This document shows positions 1-4,946 of a stretch of DNA of 9,250 nucleotides, piece after piece. Source of the DNA: Candidatus Saccharimonadota bacterium (GTDB taxonomy: Bacteria > Patescibacteriota > Saccharimonadia > Saccharimonadales > Saccharimonadaceae); the NCBI GenBank assembly GCA_028289185.1, contig JAQGGV010000041.1:1-9250 (forward strand). The letters are read 5' to 3'. Below the pieces are notes generated by a model. The model saw nothing but the letters and a program-made list of their open reading frames with translations, searched no databases and was not told where the DNA came from. A program made the position numbers and the translations under genes. Within the stretch, counting starts at the first letter, position 1; every line of letters begins with the position of its first letter.

Positions 1-388
1 GCTCGAGGGTTGGCTGGTAGTTCAAGGTTTTAATGAAGGCTTGCGAATCAAAGTTGCCCTGCTTGTCGTCGGGCGACATTTCCTTCATCGATTTGGCATA
101 GACAATGCGTTCGACCTTGGCGTATGACAGTGCGGCCAGGCACATGGCGCAGGGCTCGCAGCTGCAATACACGATGGCGTGCGCTAGGATGCGGCTGCCA
201 CTACGGTAATTTGCCGATACCAGCGCCTTGATTTCGGCATGATTAACCGCCATGTTGTCGACATGCTGGCTGTTGTGTTCCTCGGCCAGGACTTCCCCAT
301 CCTTGACGATGACGCACGCACATTTCACCTGTTCCTTTGAATCCTGCGCCAGGCGCTGCACGCGCTCTATCATTTCTTTGTCTGTCAT
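1..388 (-). CDS. Zinc-dependent nucleoside/cytidine deaminase-family protein (3' end outside window)
   Basis: At least 129 residues; the C-terminus lies beyond base 1. It carries the zinc-deaminase signature: H50-A51-E52 (zinc ligand His and proton-shuttling Glu) and, 25 residues on, C77-E78-P79-C80-A-M-C83, the PCxxC zinc-ligand pair. The CEPCAMC spelling is that of the TadA / guanine deaminase branch of the CMP/dCMP deaminase fold, which removes an amino group hydrolytically from a base, nucleoside or tRNA adenosine. The substrate cannot be told: the family is broad, and the sequence after PCxxC is not diagnostic to me for TadA. A cytosolic soluble enzyme is expected. The ATG at 388 is chosen because a TATACT -10 box ends 7 bases upstream and there is no Shine-Dalgarno sequence, so the mRNA is probably leaderless. 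It stands alone, behind a terminator. Confidence 0.88.
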   Translation of the reverse strand, partial: MTDKEMIERVQRLAQDSKEQVKCACVIVKDGEVLAEEHNSQHVDNMAVNHAEIKALVSANYRSGSRILAHAIVYCSCEPCAMCLAALSYAKVERIVYAKSMKEMSPDDKQGNFDSQAFIKTLNYQPTLE

Positions 389-395
389 TACATAT

Positions 396-424
396 AGTAT
401 AGCCAATTCGTTTACCCCAGAAAA
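396..424 (-). promoter_or_regulatory. Probable leaderless promoter of the deaminase gene
   Basis: The -10 box TATACT lies at 401-396 and is followed by exactly 7 bases and then the ATG at 388, so the expected transcription start coincides with the start codon. The -35 position (424-419, TTTTCT) is poor and falls in the T-tract of the upstream terminator. Confidence 0.6.
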
Positions 425-461
425 GCAAAGAGGCCTCACGTCGTCAAACGTGAGAACCTCT
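419..461 (-). terminator. Rho-independent terminator after the coupled hypothetical pair
   Basis: Read on the minus strand, AGAGG-tt-CTCACG (461-449) pairs with CGTGAG-gc-CTCT (440-429), followed by TTGCTTTTCT. A second, longer pairing also exists: AGGCCTCACG at 492-483 with CGTGAGGCCT at 440-431. Both stems end at the same T-rich stretch. They use the same 3' arm, so only one can form at a time. A terminator fits the position between the stop at 497 and the next promoter. Confidence 0.7.
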
Positions 462-496
462 CGGCTTCGATCACGTGGCGGCCGTGAGGCCTGTAA

Positions 497-772
497 TTAG
501 TTGTCCGCACCCTCCGGTTCGAATCGGTAAACCGATTGCGCGGTGTTCATGCGGTTGGGTGGCGGGTCCTGTTCCAGGGCGGCACGCTCGCGAGTGGCGG
601 CGAACTGCGCCATCCAATGCAACGTACCGCGCGAGACATTTGCCATGCCGGGTTGCTCGCGAAAGGCCTGCTCGTACTGAGCGGTTGACCTCTCGATGTT
701 GGCCTGACGCTGACGTATGAACGCCGAATCGTAGCCCGCGGTGGGCAGTTTCGGCATTTCGGTGTGCGTCAT
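497..772 (-). CDS. Hypothetical 91-residue protein, translationally coupled
   Basis: I do not recognise this family. The frame is open further upstream to 838, but the ATG at 772 is preferred: it overlaps the stop of the preceding gene as ATGA (772-769), the usual sign of coupled translation. The protein has no predicted membrane segment or cysteine. Residues about 15-60 are rich in Arg, Gln, Glu and Ala (FIRQRQANIERSTAQYEQAF) and likely helical; the C-terminal quarter is Pro/Asn/Glu rich and probably flexible. The shared transcript and overlap suggest it works with the upstream 91-residue protein. Confidence 0.65.
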   Translation of the reverse strand: MTHTEMPKLPTAGYDSAFIRQRQANIERSTAQYEQAFREQPGMANVSRGTLHWMAQFAATRERAALEQDPPPNRMNTAQSVYRFEPEGADN

Positions 773-1044
773 CGGCGGACCTGGATGGAACCGTCGAAAC
801 GCGCGATGGCCTGAATGTTCAGAACGATAGGCGTCCACCTATCGAAGCTGAGCTGGAACGGTCCCCTCATGTCATCGCAGCCCTCGACTTGCACGTTGAT
901 GTACAGTCTCGGGTCCTCTGTTTCGCGGACGATCACCGCCCACACCCCATCGGTGAGTGGAGTCAATCTGTCATTTGCCAGAAAGACCGTTGACGGATCT
1001 TCCACGAAATCACAGATCGCTTGGCCTACTGGGCCTTCGGTCAT
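769..1044 (-). CDS. Hypothetical 91-residue protein, first gene of a coupled pair
   Basis: No family recognised. The coding call rests on context: a strong promoter (1107-1135), a good Shine-Dalgarno GAGGAG five bases before the ATG at 1044, and an ATGA overlap with the next gene. Alternating hydrophobic stretches (DGVWAVIVRE, LYINVQV, PIVLNIQAIARF) suggest a small beta-rich soluble domain. Two cysteines (C11 and C56) show no metal-binding pattern. The 5' leader is about 55 bases and includes an imperfect inverted repeat near 1062-1077. Confidence 0.72.
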   Translation of the reverse strand: MTEGPVGQAICDFVEDPSTVFLANDRLTPLTDGVWAVIVRETEDPRLYINVQVEGCDDMRGPFQLSFDRWTPIVLNIQAIARFDGSIQVRR

Positions 1045-1106
1045 AAAAACTCCTCGATACTACCGTAGGCTACCGGTGTGGCCAGCCTTTGGAAACGGTC
1101 TTACCT

Positions 1107-1135
1107 ACTATAACCTATATTTTAACAGAGGTCAA
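1107..1135 (-). promoter_or_regulatory. Strong sigma-70-type promoter for the 1044/772 pair
   Basis: On the minus strand TTGACC (1135-1130), a 17-base spacer and TATAGT (1112-1107). The expected start is near 1100. Its -35 side reaches towards the divergent promoter at 1154-1162. Confidence 0.75.
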
Positions 1136-1153
1136 GTATGCTACCCCTCGCAG

Positions 1154-1162
1154 TGCTATAGT
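1154..1162 (+). promoter_or_regulatory. Extended -10 promoter of the solo pentapeptide gene
   Basis: TGcTATAGT is an extended -10 element. No good -35 is visible at the right spacing. Transcription should begin at about 1169-1172, that is at the ATG at 1172, which implies a leaderless message. Confidence 0.6.
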
Positions 1163-1171
1163 TATATGAGT

Positions 1172-1816
1172 ATGAAAATCCTCAAACCCGACGTATTACC
1201 CAATCTACCGATAGTCGCAGATCTGGACAAAACAATCCTGGTGCAGGACGTGTTGCGCGAAGTACATATAGACAAGGGCGACATTTCGGCCAATCACGTT
1301 GTGGTTTTGGATATCCGCGAATCGCGCATCAGCAAAAGTTTCTTTTCGCAGACGATTATCAAACGCTTCGAGTTGCGTGACTGTATTGTTACCGATTGCG
1401 ACTTTACAGCCAGCAAGATTGTCGAGTCCAGCTGGCAGTCAGTCGAACTGGACAAGTGCCGTTGTAGCGGCGTGCAGCTACAGTCCAGCCAATTGCGAAG
1501 CGTTGTATTCCGCGGCTGCAAACTGGACATGGCCAATTTCCGATTCGCCAACCTACAGGATGTACTGTTCGAGGACTGCGTCATAAACGAGGCTGACTTT
1601 TACGATGCCACGCTCAAAAACGTCGAGTTTGTTGGCTGCACGTTCGAACAAGTCGCCTTTTCGGCCAAATCATTCCGCAATGTCGATATTTCCAAATCAG
1701 AAATTATTTCTATCCGCGGTACCGAGAAAATGAAGGGCGTCAAAATCTCGAGCTACCAGCTGTTCGCACTGGCGCCAATATTGGCCGCAAACATCGGCAT
1801 CATCATTGAGGATTAA
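1172..1816 (+). CDS. Pentapeptide-repeat beta-helix protein with cysteine ladder
   Basis: 214 residues from the ATG at 1172 (an in-frame ATG at 1166 would add two). The frame stays open upstream to 815, but that part is antisense to another gene and is rejected. From about residue 23 to 178 a hydrophobic residue (L/I/V/F) recurs every fifth position with almost no exception, about 32 pentapeptides or eight coils of a right-handed quadrilateral beta-helix. Cysteines 76, 96, 116, 136 and 156 are exactly 20 residues apart and should stack on one face. The C-terminal cap (KISSYQLFALAPILAANIGI) resembles caps of this family. Known relatives include DNA-mimicking gyrase-binding proteins (Qnr, MfpA), but most have no known function and a gyrase role is not claimed. 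Single gene, own promoter. Confidence 0.85.
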   Translation: MKILKPDVLPNLPIVADLDKTILVQDVLREVHIDKGDISANHVVVLDIRESRISKSFFSQTIIKRFELRDCIVTDCDFTASKIVESSWQSVELDKCRCSGVQLQSSQLRSVVFRGCKLDMANFRFANLQDVLFEDCVINEADFYDATLKNVEFVGCTFEQVAFSAKSFRNVDISKSEIISIRGTEKMKGVKISSYQLFALAPILAANIGIIIED

Positions 1817-1829
1817 GCGATCCTACAAT

Positions 1830-1857
1830 TTGATATCCATAATTAATATGTTATAGT
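1830..1857 (+). promoter_or_regulatory. Promoter of the Cys/His-rich gene
   Basis: TTGATA (1830-1835), a 16-base spacer and TATAGT (1852-1857) preceded by TG plus one base (extended -10). The predicted start is near 1864, giving a leader of about 54 bases. Confidence 0.7.
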
Positions 1858-1876
1858 AAACTATCATCATCCGATG

Positions 1877-1895
1877 GTTACCACTTCGGTGGAAC
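1877..1895 (+). promoter_or_regulatory. UUCG-tetraloop hairpin in the 5' leader
   Basis: GTT-a-CCAC-TTCG-GTGG-AAC forms a seven-base-pair stem with one bulged A, capped by the very stable UUCG loop. It lies between the predicted transcription start and the start codon at 1918, without a T-tract, so it is not a terminator. It could protect the 5' end or shape ribosome access; its function is unknown. Confidence 0.5.
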
Positions 1896-1917
1896 ACGAG
1901 TCAGATTGGGGAACCAC

Positions 1918-2349
1918 ATGTGCGAACAAGCCGCCGATAGCGGAGAGCACAAGTGCGCCGCATGGAGGGCGTTGGAAGAGATCGACAAGACCAAGCTTGG
2001 CGAGCTCATGCGAGATTCGGTCGGCTTTGGCGTAGGCGTCAAATCGTTGAACGGCGACCTGCTGCTGGAACACATCGCCGGCATCGTCAACCCCGTTCTG
2101 CACGGGACCGACGCCAGGGGCAACCCGTTGCCAAGGTTCTGTGCGTTCAAGCATGCCAAGCATGGCCGGTGCACCAACCAGGCCCACGATGGTGGCTTCT
2201 GCACAGACCACAGCGACTGGCGATGCACGAAGTGCGGCGGCCAAGCAACCCACACGTGCGACCACATCAACGGCAAGAACGGGAGCGTCTGCGACATCTC
2301 GTTCTGCGACGACCACCCGTGCCAGTCACACCTGATCTACCAGATCTAG
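1918..2349 (+). CDS. Cys/His-rich probable zinc-binding protein
   Basis: 143 residues from the ATG at 1918, preceded by GGGGA five bases upstream; an in-frame TTG at 1906 would add four. Residues 1-70 are a non-repetitive, mostly helical region. The C-terminal half is dense in metal ligands: C75, H79, C85, H90, C95, H98, then C103-x2-C106, C114, H116, C125, C130-x2-H133, C135-x2-H138. Two units can be read, each ending in FC-x-D-H (94-98 and 129-133), the second with a CxxCGG knuckle. The layout recalls cross-brace zinc fingers such as AN1 or B-box, but I cannot place it in a family. It could bind several zinc ions and act in nucleic-acid or protein binding. It stands alone between its own promoter and terminator. 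Confidence 0.75.
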   Translation: MCEQAADSGEHKCAAWRALEEIDKTKLGELMRDSVGFGVGVKSLNGDLLLEHIAGIVNPVLHGTDARGNPLPRFCAFKHAKHGRCTNQAHDGGFCTDHSDWRCTKCGGQATHTCDHINGKNGSVCDISFCDDHPCQSHLIYQI

Positions 2350-2358
2350 GTGCACCCT

Positions 2359-2427
2359 CGCCCCGAGCGAGACGAAGCGTTTCCACATCAGTGGTTAACC
2401 CGTCTCGACCGGGGCGCTTTCGTTTTC
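2359..2427 (+). terminator. Strong terminator after the Cys/His-rich gene
   Basis: CGCCCCGAGCGAGACG (2359-2374) pairs with CGTCTCGACCGGGGCG (2401-2416), 14 of 16 positions, followed by CTTTCGTTTTC. The 26-base loop itself holds CCAC-ATCA-GTGG. The minus strand lacks a T-tract, so it acts for the plus strand only. Confidence 0.85.
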
Positions 2428-2434
2428 AATTGAT

Positions 2435-3145
2435 TTAGAGTTCAGCTGCCCAGTCGACAAGAATTTCTTTGAATTCCTGCCTATGCTCGCCACGTAGCGA
2501 ATGTCCTGCGCCCTTGATGGTTTTGTGAATACCGCGTCGTGCCATGGCAGTATATGTATCCATGACACTGGCTGGGATTGATTCATCCTCACTTGATTCG
2601 ACAATCGTTACTTCGCCGTTATAATGCTGAATATTTTGGAGCGCTAGATTCCTAGGTGGATTCTGTGGATCCAGTCCCTCTCGGAATGTACGCGTTTCCA
2701 CTGGATCAATACTTTGACGTGGAATGCTCAATTTACCATCTGGATAAATCGCTGGTGCGCGTAGCAACATGCTTTTTGGGCCTTCGTCCAAATACGTCAC
2801 TGCTAGAAATCCACTGAAACTTGCGCCCATGACGCCAACTCTACGCTTATCAACTGGATGAACTTTTTCTAGGAATTTGTACGCATGCTGCACATCTTTG
2901 CCATACTCGTTCATAGTCAGGGTTTTGAAATCACCACCGCTATCACCATGTCCTGGTAGGTCAATCGTCAGACATATCGCACCAAGTTTAGCCGTCAGCT
3001 CCTGGGCGTATTCAGCATAACCCTGTCTGTTACTTTCGTAACCGTGCATCAACAGCACAGCTGCACCAGTTGGCTCCTCTGGAATAAACAACGAACCGGC
3101 CTGTGGTCGGTCTCCGTTTCGCAGTTCTAGCTCCTGAATTCTCAT
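2435..3145 (-). CDS. Alpha/beta hydrolase (serine esterase/lipase-like)
   Basis: 236 residues. Alpha/beta-hydrolase fold features occur in order: oxyanion-loop HGYESN (34-39), DLPGHGDSGG (62-71) after strand 4, the nucleophile elbow GASFSG with Ser109 (107-112), an acid Asp186 in SSEDESIP, and His214 in GAGHSL. The complete Ser-Asp-His triad argues for an active enzyme. The arrangement is like the serine aminopeptidase S33 / monoglyceride lipase / cinnamoyl esterase group; the substrate is not predictable. The elbow has Ser in place of the usual first Gly of GxSxG, a variation found in the superfamily. No signal peptide or membrane segment, so cytosolic. The ATG at 3145 has only a weak AGG upstream. 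It is convergent with the Cys/His-rich gene. Confidence 0.9.
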   Translation of the reverse strand: MRIQELELRNGDRPQAGSLFIPEEPTGAAVLLMHGYESNRQGYAEYAQELTAKLGAICLTIDLPGHGDSGGDFKTLTMNEYGKDVQHAYKFLEKVHPVDKRRVGVMGASFSGFLAVTYLDEGPKSMLLRAPAIYPDGKLSIPRQSIDPVETRTFREGLDPQNPPRNLALQNIQHYNGEVTIVESSEDESIPASVMDTYTAMARRGIHKTIKGAGHSLRGEHRQEFKEILVDWAAEL

Positions 3146-3179
3146 TTGAAGCCTACGATAACATAAAAACGTAATTTAT

Positions 3180-3207
3180 GCTATACCCTGCCATCCTACT
3201 AATCCAA
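3180..3207 (-). promoter_or_regulatory. Probable promoter of the hydrolase gene
   Basis: TTGGAT (3207-3202), a 16-base spacer and TATAGC (3185-3180), just downstream of the stop of the preceding gene at 3210. The leader would be about 30 bases. Confidence 0.5.
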
Positions 3208-3209
3208 GA

Positions 3210-3710
3210 TTAAAGGTATTTCATGACGTTGGCTTTCGCCTGATCAATCAATGCCTGGTGGTCGGTAATCAAACCTTCCTGCGTGTTGATACCCGCGGCT
3301 GCTCGTCGAAGGTGTATCAATAACTTATCAGGCGCTTCCGCATGTACGTCTTCACATGCAGCTTGTTGAGCATCGGCCTCTTCCCGCGTCACATACGCAC
3401 GTGCACGACATTCAACTAACAGTGCCGCTTGATACGGGCCTGTAGCGGATACAATTCGCGTAGTAAGTACACACTTTCCGATGTCACACTTGAGACGAGT
3501 ATTATTTTCAAATCGTTCGCTCAGCGCCTTGTCGAGTCCTACCGTTTCACCAGCTGCTCCACCAAAACCTGGTGTCGTTTCTAGGTTATTATAGTCGGTC
3601 GTTGCTCTCACAACGGTTTCATAATCCGTCCTCGTTTGCTGAGGTTGTTCGGCAATAGGGAACTCCGACTTATGACTTTGCTGGTAACTGATCTCCTGTG
3701 ATACGCCCAT
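3210..3710 (-). CDS. Hypothetical 166-residue protein
   Basis: No family recognised. It is supported by a strong Shine-Dalgarno (AGGAG, six bases before the ATG at 3710) and a good promoter. Residues 1-70 are polar, Gln/Thr/Asn-rich and probably disordered. Residues 70-166 look folded: four cysteines (C75, C80, C101, C119), a likely strand pair around CVLTTRIV and YQAALLVECRARAYV, then helices to the end. C75-x4-C80 is not a standard metal motif. No signal peptide or membrane helix. It could share a transcript with the hydrolase downstream, since only a weak TAATC-ttg-GATTA hairpin separates them. It is divergent from the padR-like gene. Confidence 0.75.
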   Translation of the reverse strand: MGVSQEISYQQSHKSEFPIAEQPQQTRTDYETVVRATTDYNNLETTPGFGGAAGETVGLDKALSERFENNTRLKCDIGKCVLTTRIVSATGPYQAALLVECRARAYVTREEADAQQAACEDVHAEAPDKLLIHLRRAAAGINTQEGLITDHQALIDQAKANVMKYL

Positions 3711-3730
3711 GATTTCTCCTCTTTGTACCC

Positions 3731-3759
3731 ATCGTACCTAGCGGGAATAATCACTGCAA
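3731..3759 (-). promoter_or_regulatory. Promoter of the 166-residue gene
   Basis: TTGCAG (3759-3754), a 17-base spacer and TACGAT (3736-3731). The predicted start is about 20 bases before the ATG, with the AGGAG ribosome-binding site between. Confidence 0.65.
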
Positions 3760-3782
3760 GCAACAGCATTTTCATAATTACC

Positions 3783-3811
3783 TTGACTGTCATAGTAATA
3801 TGATATACACT
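3783..3811 (+). promoter_or_regulatory. Leaderless promoter of the padR-like operon
   Basis: TTGACT (3783-3788), a 17-base spacer and TACACT (3806-3811), followed by six bases and the ATG at 3818. A GTA-N8-TAC dyad (3795-3808) overlaps the -10 region and could be an autoregulatory PadR operator; this last point is speculative. Confidence 0.65.
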
Positions 3812-3817
3812 GTAGTT

Positions 3818-4147
3818 ATGATTGATTCGAAACTATCATCAGATTTACTCCGTGGACATACAGACACGATCATCCTCAAATTGCTGAGCGATGGTGATAA
3901 GTATGGCTACGAAATTACCAAACTCGTTTACGAAAACTCTAAAGAGCAGTACGAGTTAAAGGAAGCAACCATGTACTCCAGCCTGAAACGCCTGGAAAAC
4001 GACAAACACATCACATCCTATTGGGGTGATGAAACGCAGGGTGGCCGGCGCAAATATTATCACATCACCGCCAGCGGCCACAGCCTATACAAGGCCAACA
4101 AACAAAATTGGGACAACGCCAAACAAATCCTAAAGGAACTACTATAA
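3818..4147 (+). CDS. PadR-family transcriptional regulator
   Basis: 109 residues, the usual size of short (subfamily-2 type) PadR proteins. The winged-helix domain shows LRGHTDTIILKLLSDG, then YGYEITKLV, the recognition region ATMYSSLKRLE and the wing GGRRKYYHITASG, followed by a short C-terminal dimerisation helix. PadR proteins are dimeric DNA-binding repressors, often autoregulated. The frame extends to an ATG at 3800, but that start would lie within the promoter; the ATG at 3818, six bases after the -10 box, is preferred. The stop is 10 bases before the next start, so the two genes form one operon. PadR genes commonly pair with HAAS-domain genes, which is the case here. Confidence 0.93.
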   Translation: MIDSKLSSDLLRGHTDTIILKLLSDGDKYGYEITKLVYENSKEQYELKEATMYSSLKRLENDKHITSYWGDETQGGRRKYYHITASGHSLYKANKQNWDNAKQILKELL

Positions 4148-4157
4148 GGAGAAAATT

Positions 4158-4946
4158 ATGGAAAAGAAATTACAAGAATTTTTGGACAACGCATTTGCAC
4201 CCTACGGTGACTTCCCGGCTCGCGACGACGTGCAGGCCGAACTGCTAGCAAATCTAGTAGAGAAGTATGATGACCTCAAAAAGCAGGGGAAGTCGGACGA
4301 CGAAGCCTACCAGCAAACAGTTGATTCATTCGGTGACATCGACGAGATTATGGAAAACATTCCGCACGACGACAAGCAAGAAGCGTCTGCCGTTTTGCAA
4401 CGAAATGCAAAACTACATGGATCTGCCATGAAAGAGGCCGACCTGAGCGAGCAAAACCTCGCCGGCGCAAACCTTGGCGGAAGCGACCTCGCCCGCACCG
4501 TTTTTGATCGCTCTGATTTAAGTAATTCGAATCTGAAGGGATCAAACTTAAAGGCGGCATCCTTTGTCGAATCTGACCTAAGTGGTGCGAACCTGAGTGG
4601 TAGCGACGTATCAAACGTCAGCTTCAACAACGCCAATCTCACTGGCACAGTCATAAACGGTAGTAATCTCAAAAGCTCAACATACGTCGGTGCACGACTG
4701 GTTAATACAGAATTCAAACGATCAGACATCGGTGGAATTGTGTTTGATGGTATGACACTCGATGGCGTTGTCTTTGACAGTAGCTCACTCAAAAACACTT
4801 CGTTCAAAGGTACCACACTCAAGAACGTATCGTTCCATCATGCAGCCACCAAACACGCAATCTTTGACGGTGCAACCATGGACAAAGTTACCTACGCCAT
4901 ACTAAAAGGCGCCAAGGCAACCCTGACCGATATCAACTTGGTCTAA
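4158..4946 (+). CDS. HAAS-domain / pentapeptide-repeat fusion protein
   Basis: 262 residues, preceded by AAGGAG six bases before the ATG. Residues 1-67 match the HAAS helical domain (DUF1700-related): a short helix MEKKLQEFLD, a helix AELLANLVEKYDDL, then GKSDDEAYQQTVDSFGDIDEI. HAAS domains are known partners of PadR regulators. A charged linker leads to a pentapeptide region from about 91 to 261 with a hydrophobic residue every fifth position, about 35 units with almost no break, alternating L and F/Y every ten residues, which models as 8-9 beta-helix coils. There is no membrane helix, unlike many HAAS proteins. The usual output domain is thus replaced by a soluble beta-helix. Probably the HAAS part touches PadR and the beta-helix binds a ligand or partner. 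Confidence 0.88.
   Translation: MEKKLQEFLDNAFAPYGDFPARDDVQAELLANLVEKYDDLKKQGKSDDEAYQQTVDSFGDIDEIMENIPHDDKQEASAVLQRNAKLHGSAMKEADLSEQNLAGANLGGSDLARTVFDRSDLSNSNLKGSNLKAASFVESDLSGANLSGSDVSNVSFNNANLTGTVINGSNLKSSTYVGARLVNTEFKRSDIGGIVFDGMTLDGVVFDSSSLKNTSFKGTTLKNVSFHHAATKHAIFDGATMDKVTYAILKGAKATLTDINLV

Noticed and set aside
773..838. Upstream start of the 497-772 gene
   Set aside because: It would overlap the preceding gene by 70 bases; the ATGA-overlapping start at 772 is typical of coupling.
815..1165. N-terminal extension of the pentapeptide frame
   Set aside because: The frame is open, but this part is antisense to the well-supported 769-1044 gene and crosses both promoters; no repeat pattern occurs before residue 23 of the shorter form.
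1172..1816. Quinolone-resistance (Qnr-type) assignment
   Set aside because: The pentapeptide fold alone does not show gyrase binding; the loops that characterise Qnr proteins are absent, as the repeat runs almost without interruption.
2359..2427. Bidirectional terminator also serving the hydrolase gene
   Set aside because: On the minus strand the stem is followed by AGGGTGCACC, with no T-tract.
1953..2438. 161-codon plus-strand frame, and two minus-strand frames, over the Cys/His-rich gene
   Set aside because: Arg/Pro-rich or otherwise random composition; the paired Cys/His ligands show that the 1918 frame is the real one.
3608..3793. Minus-strand frame with a hydrophobic start (MTVKVIMKMLLLAV)
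   Set aside because: It resembles a signal peptide at first sight but contains the promoter of the 3710 gene and then runs out of frame through that gene.
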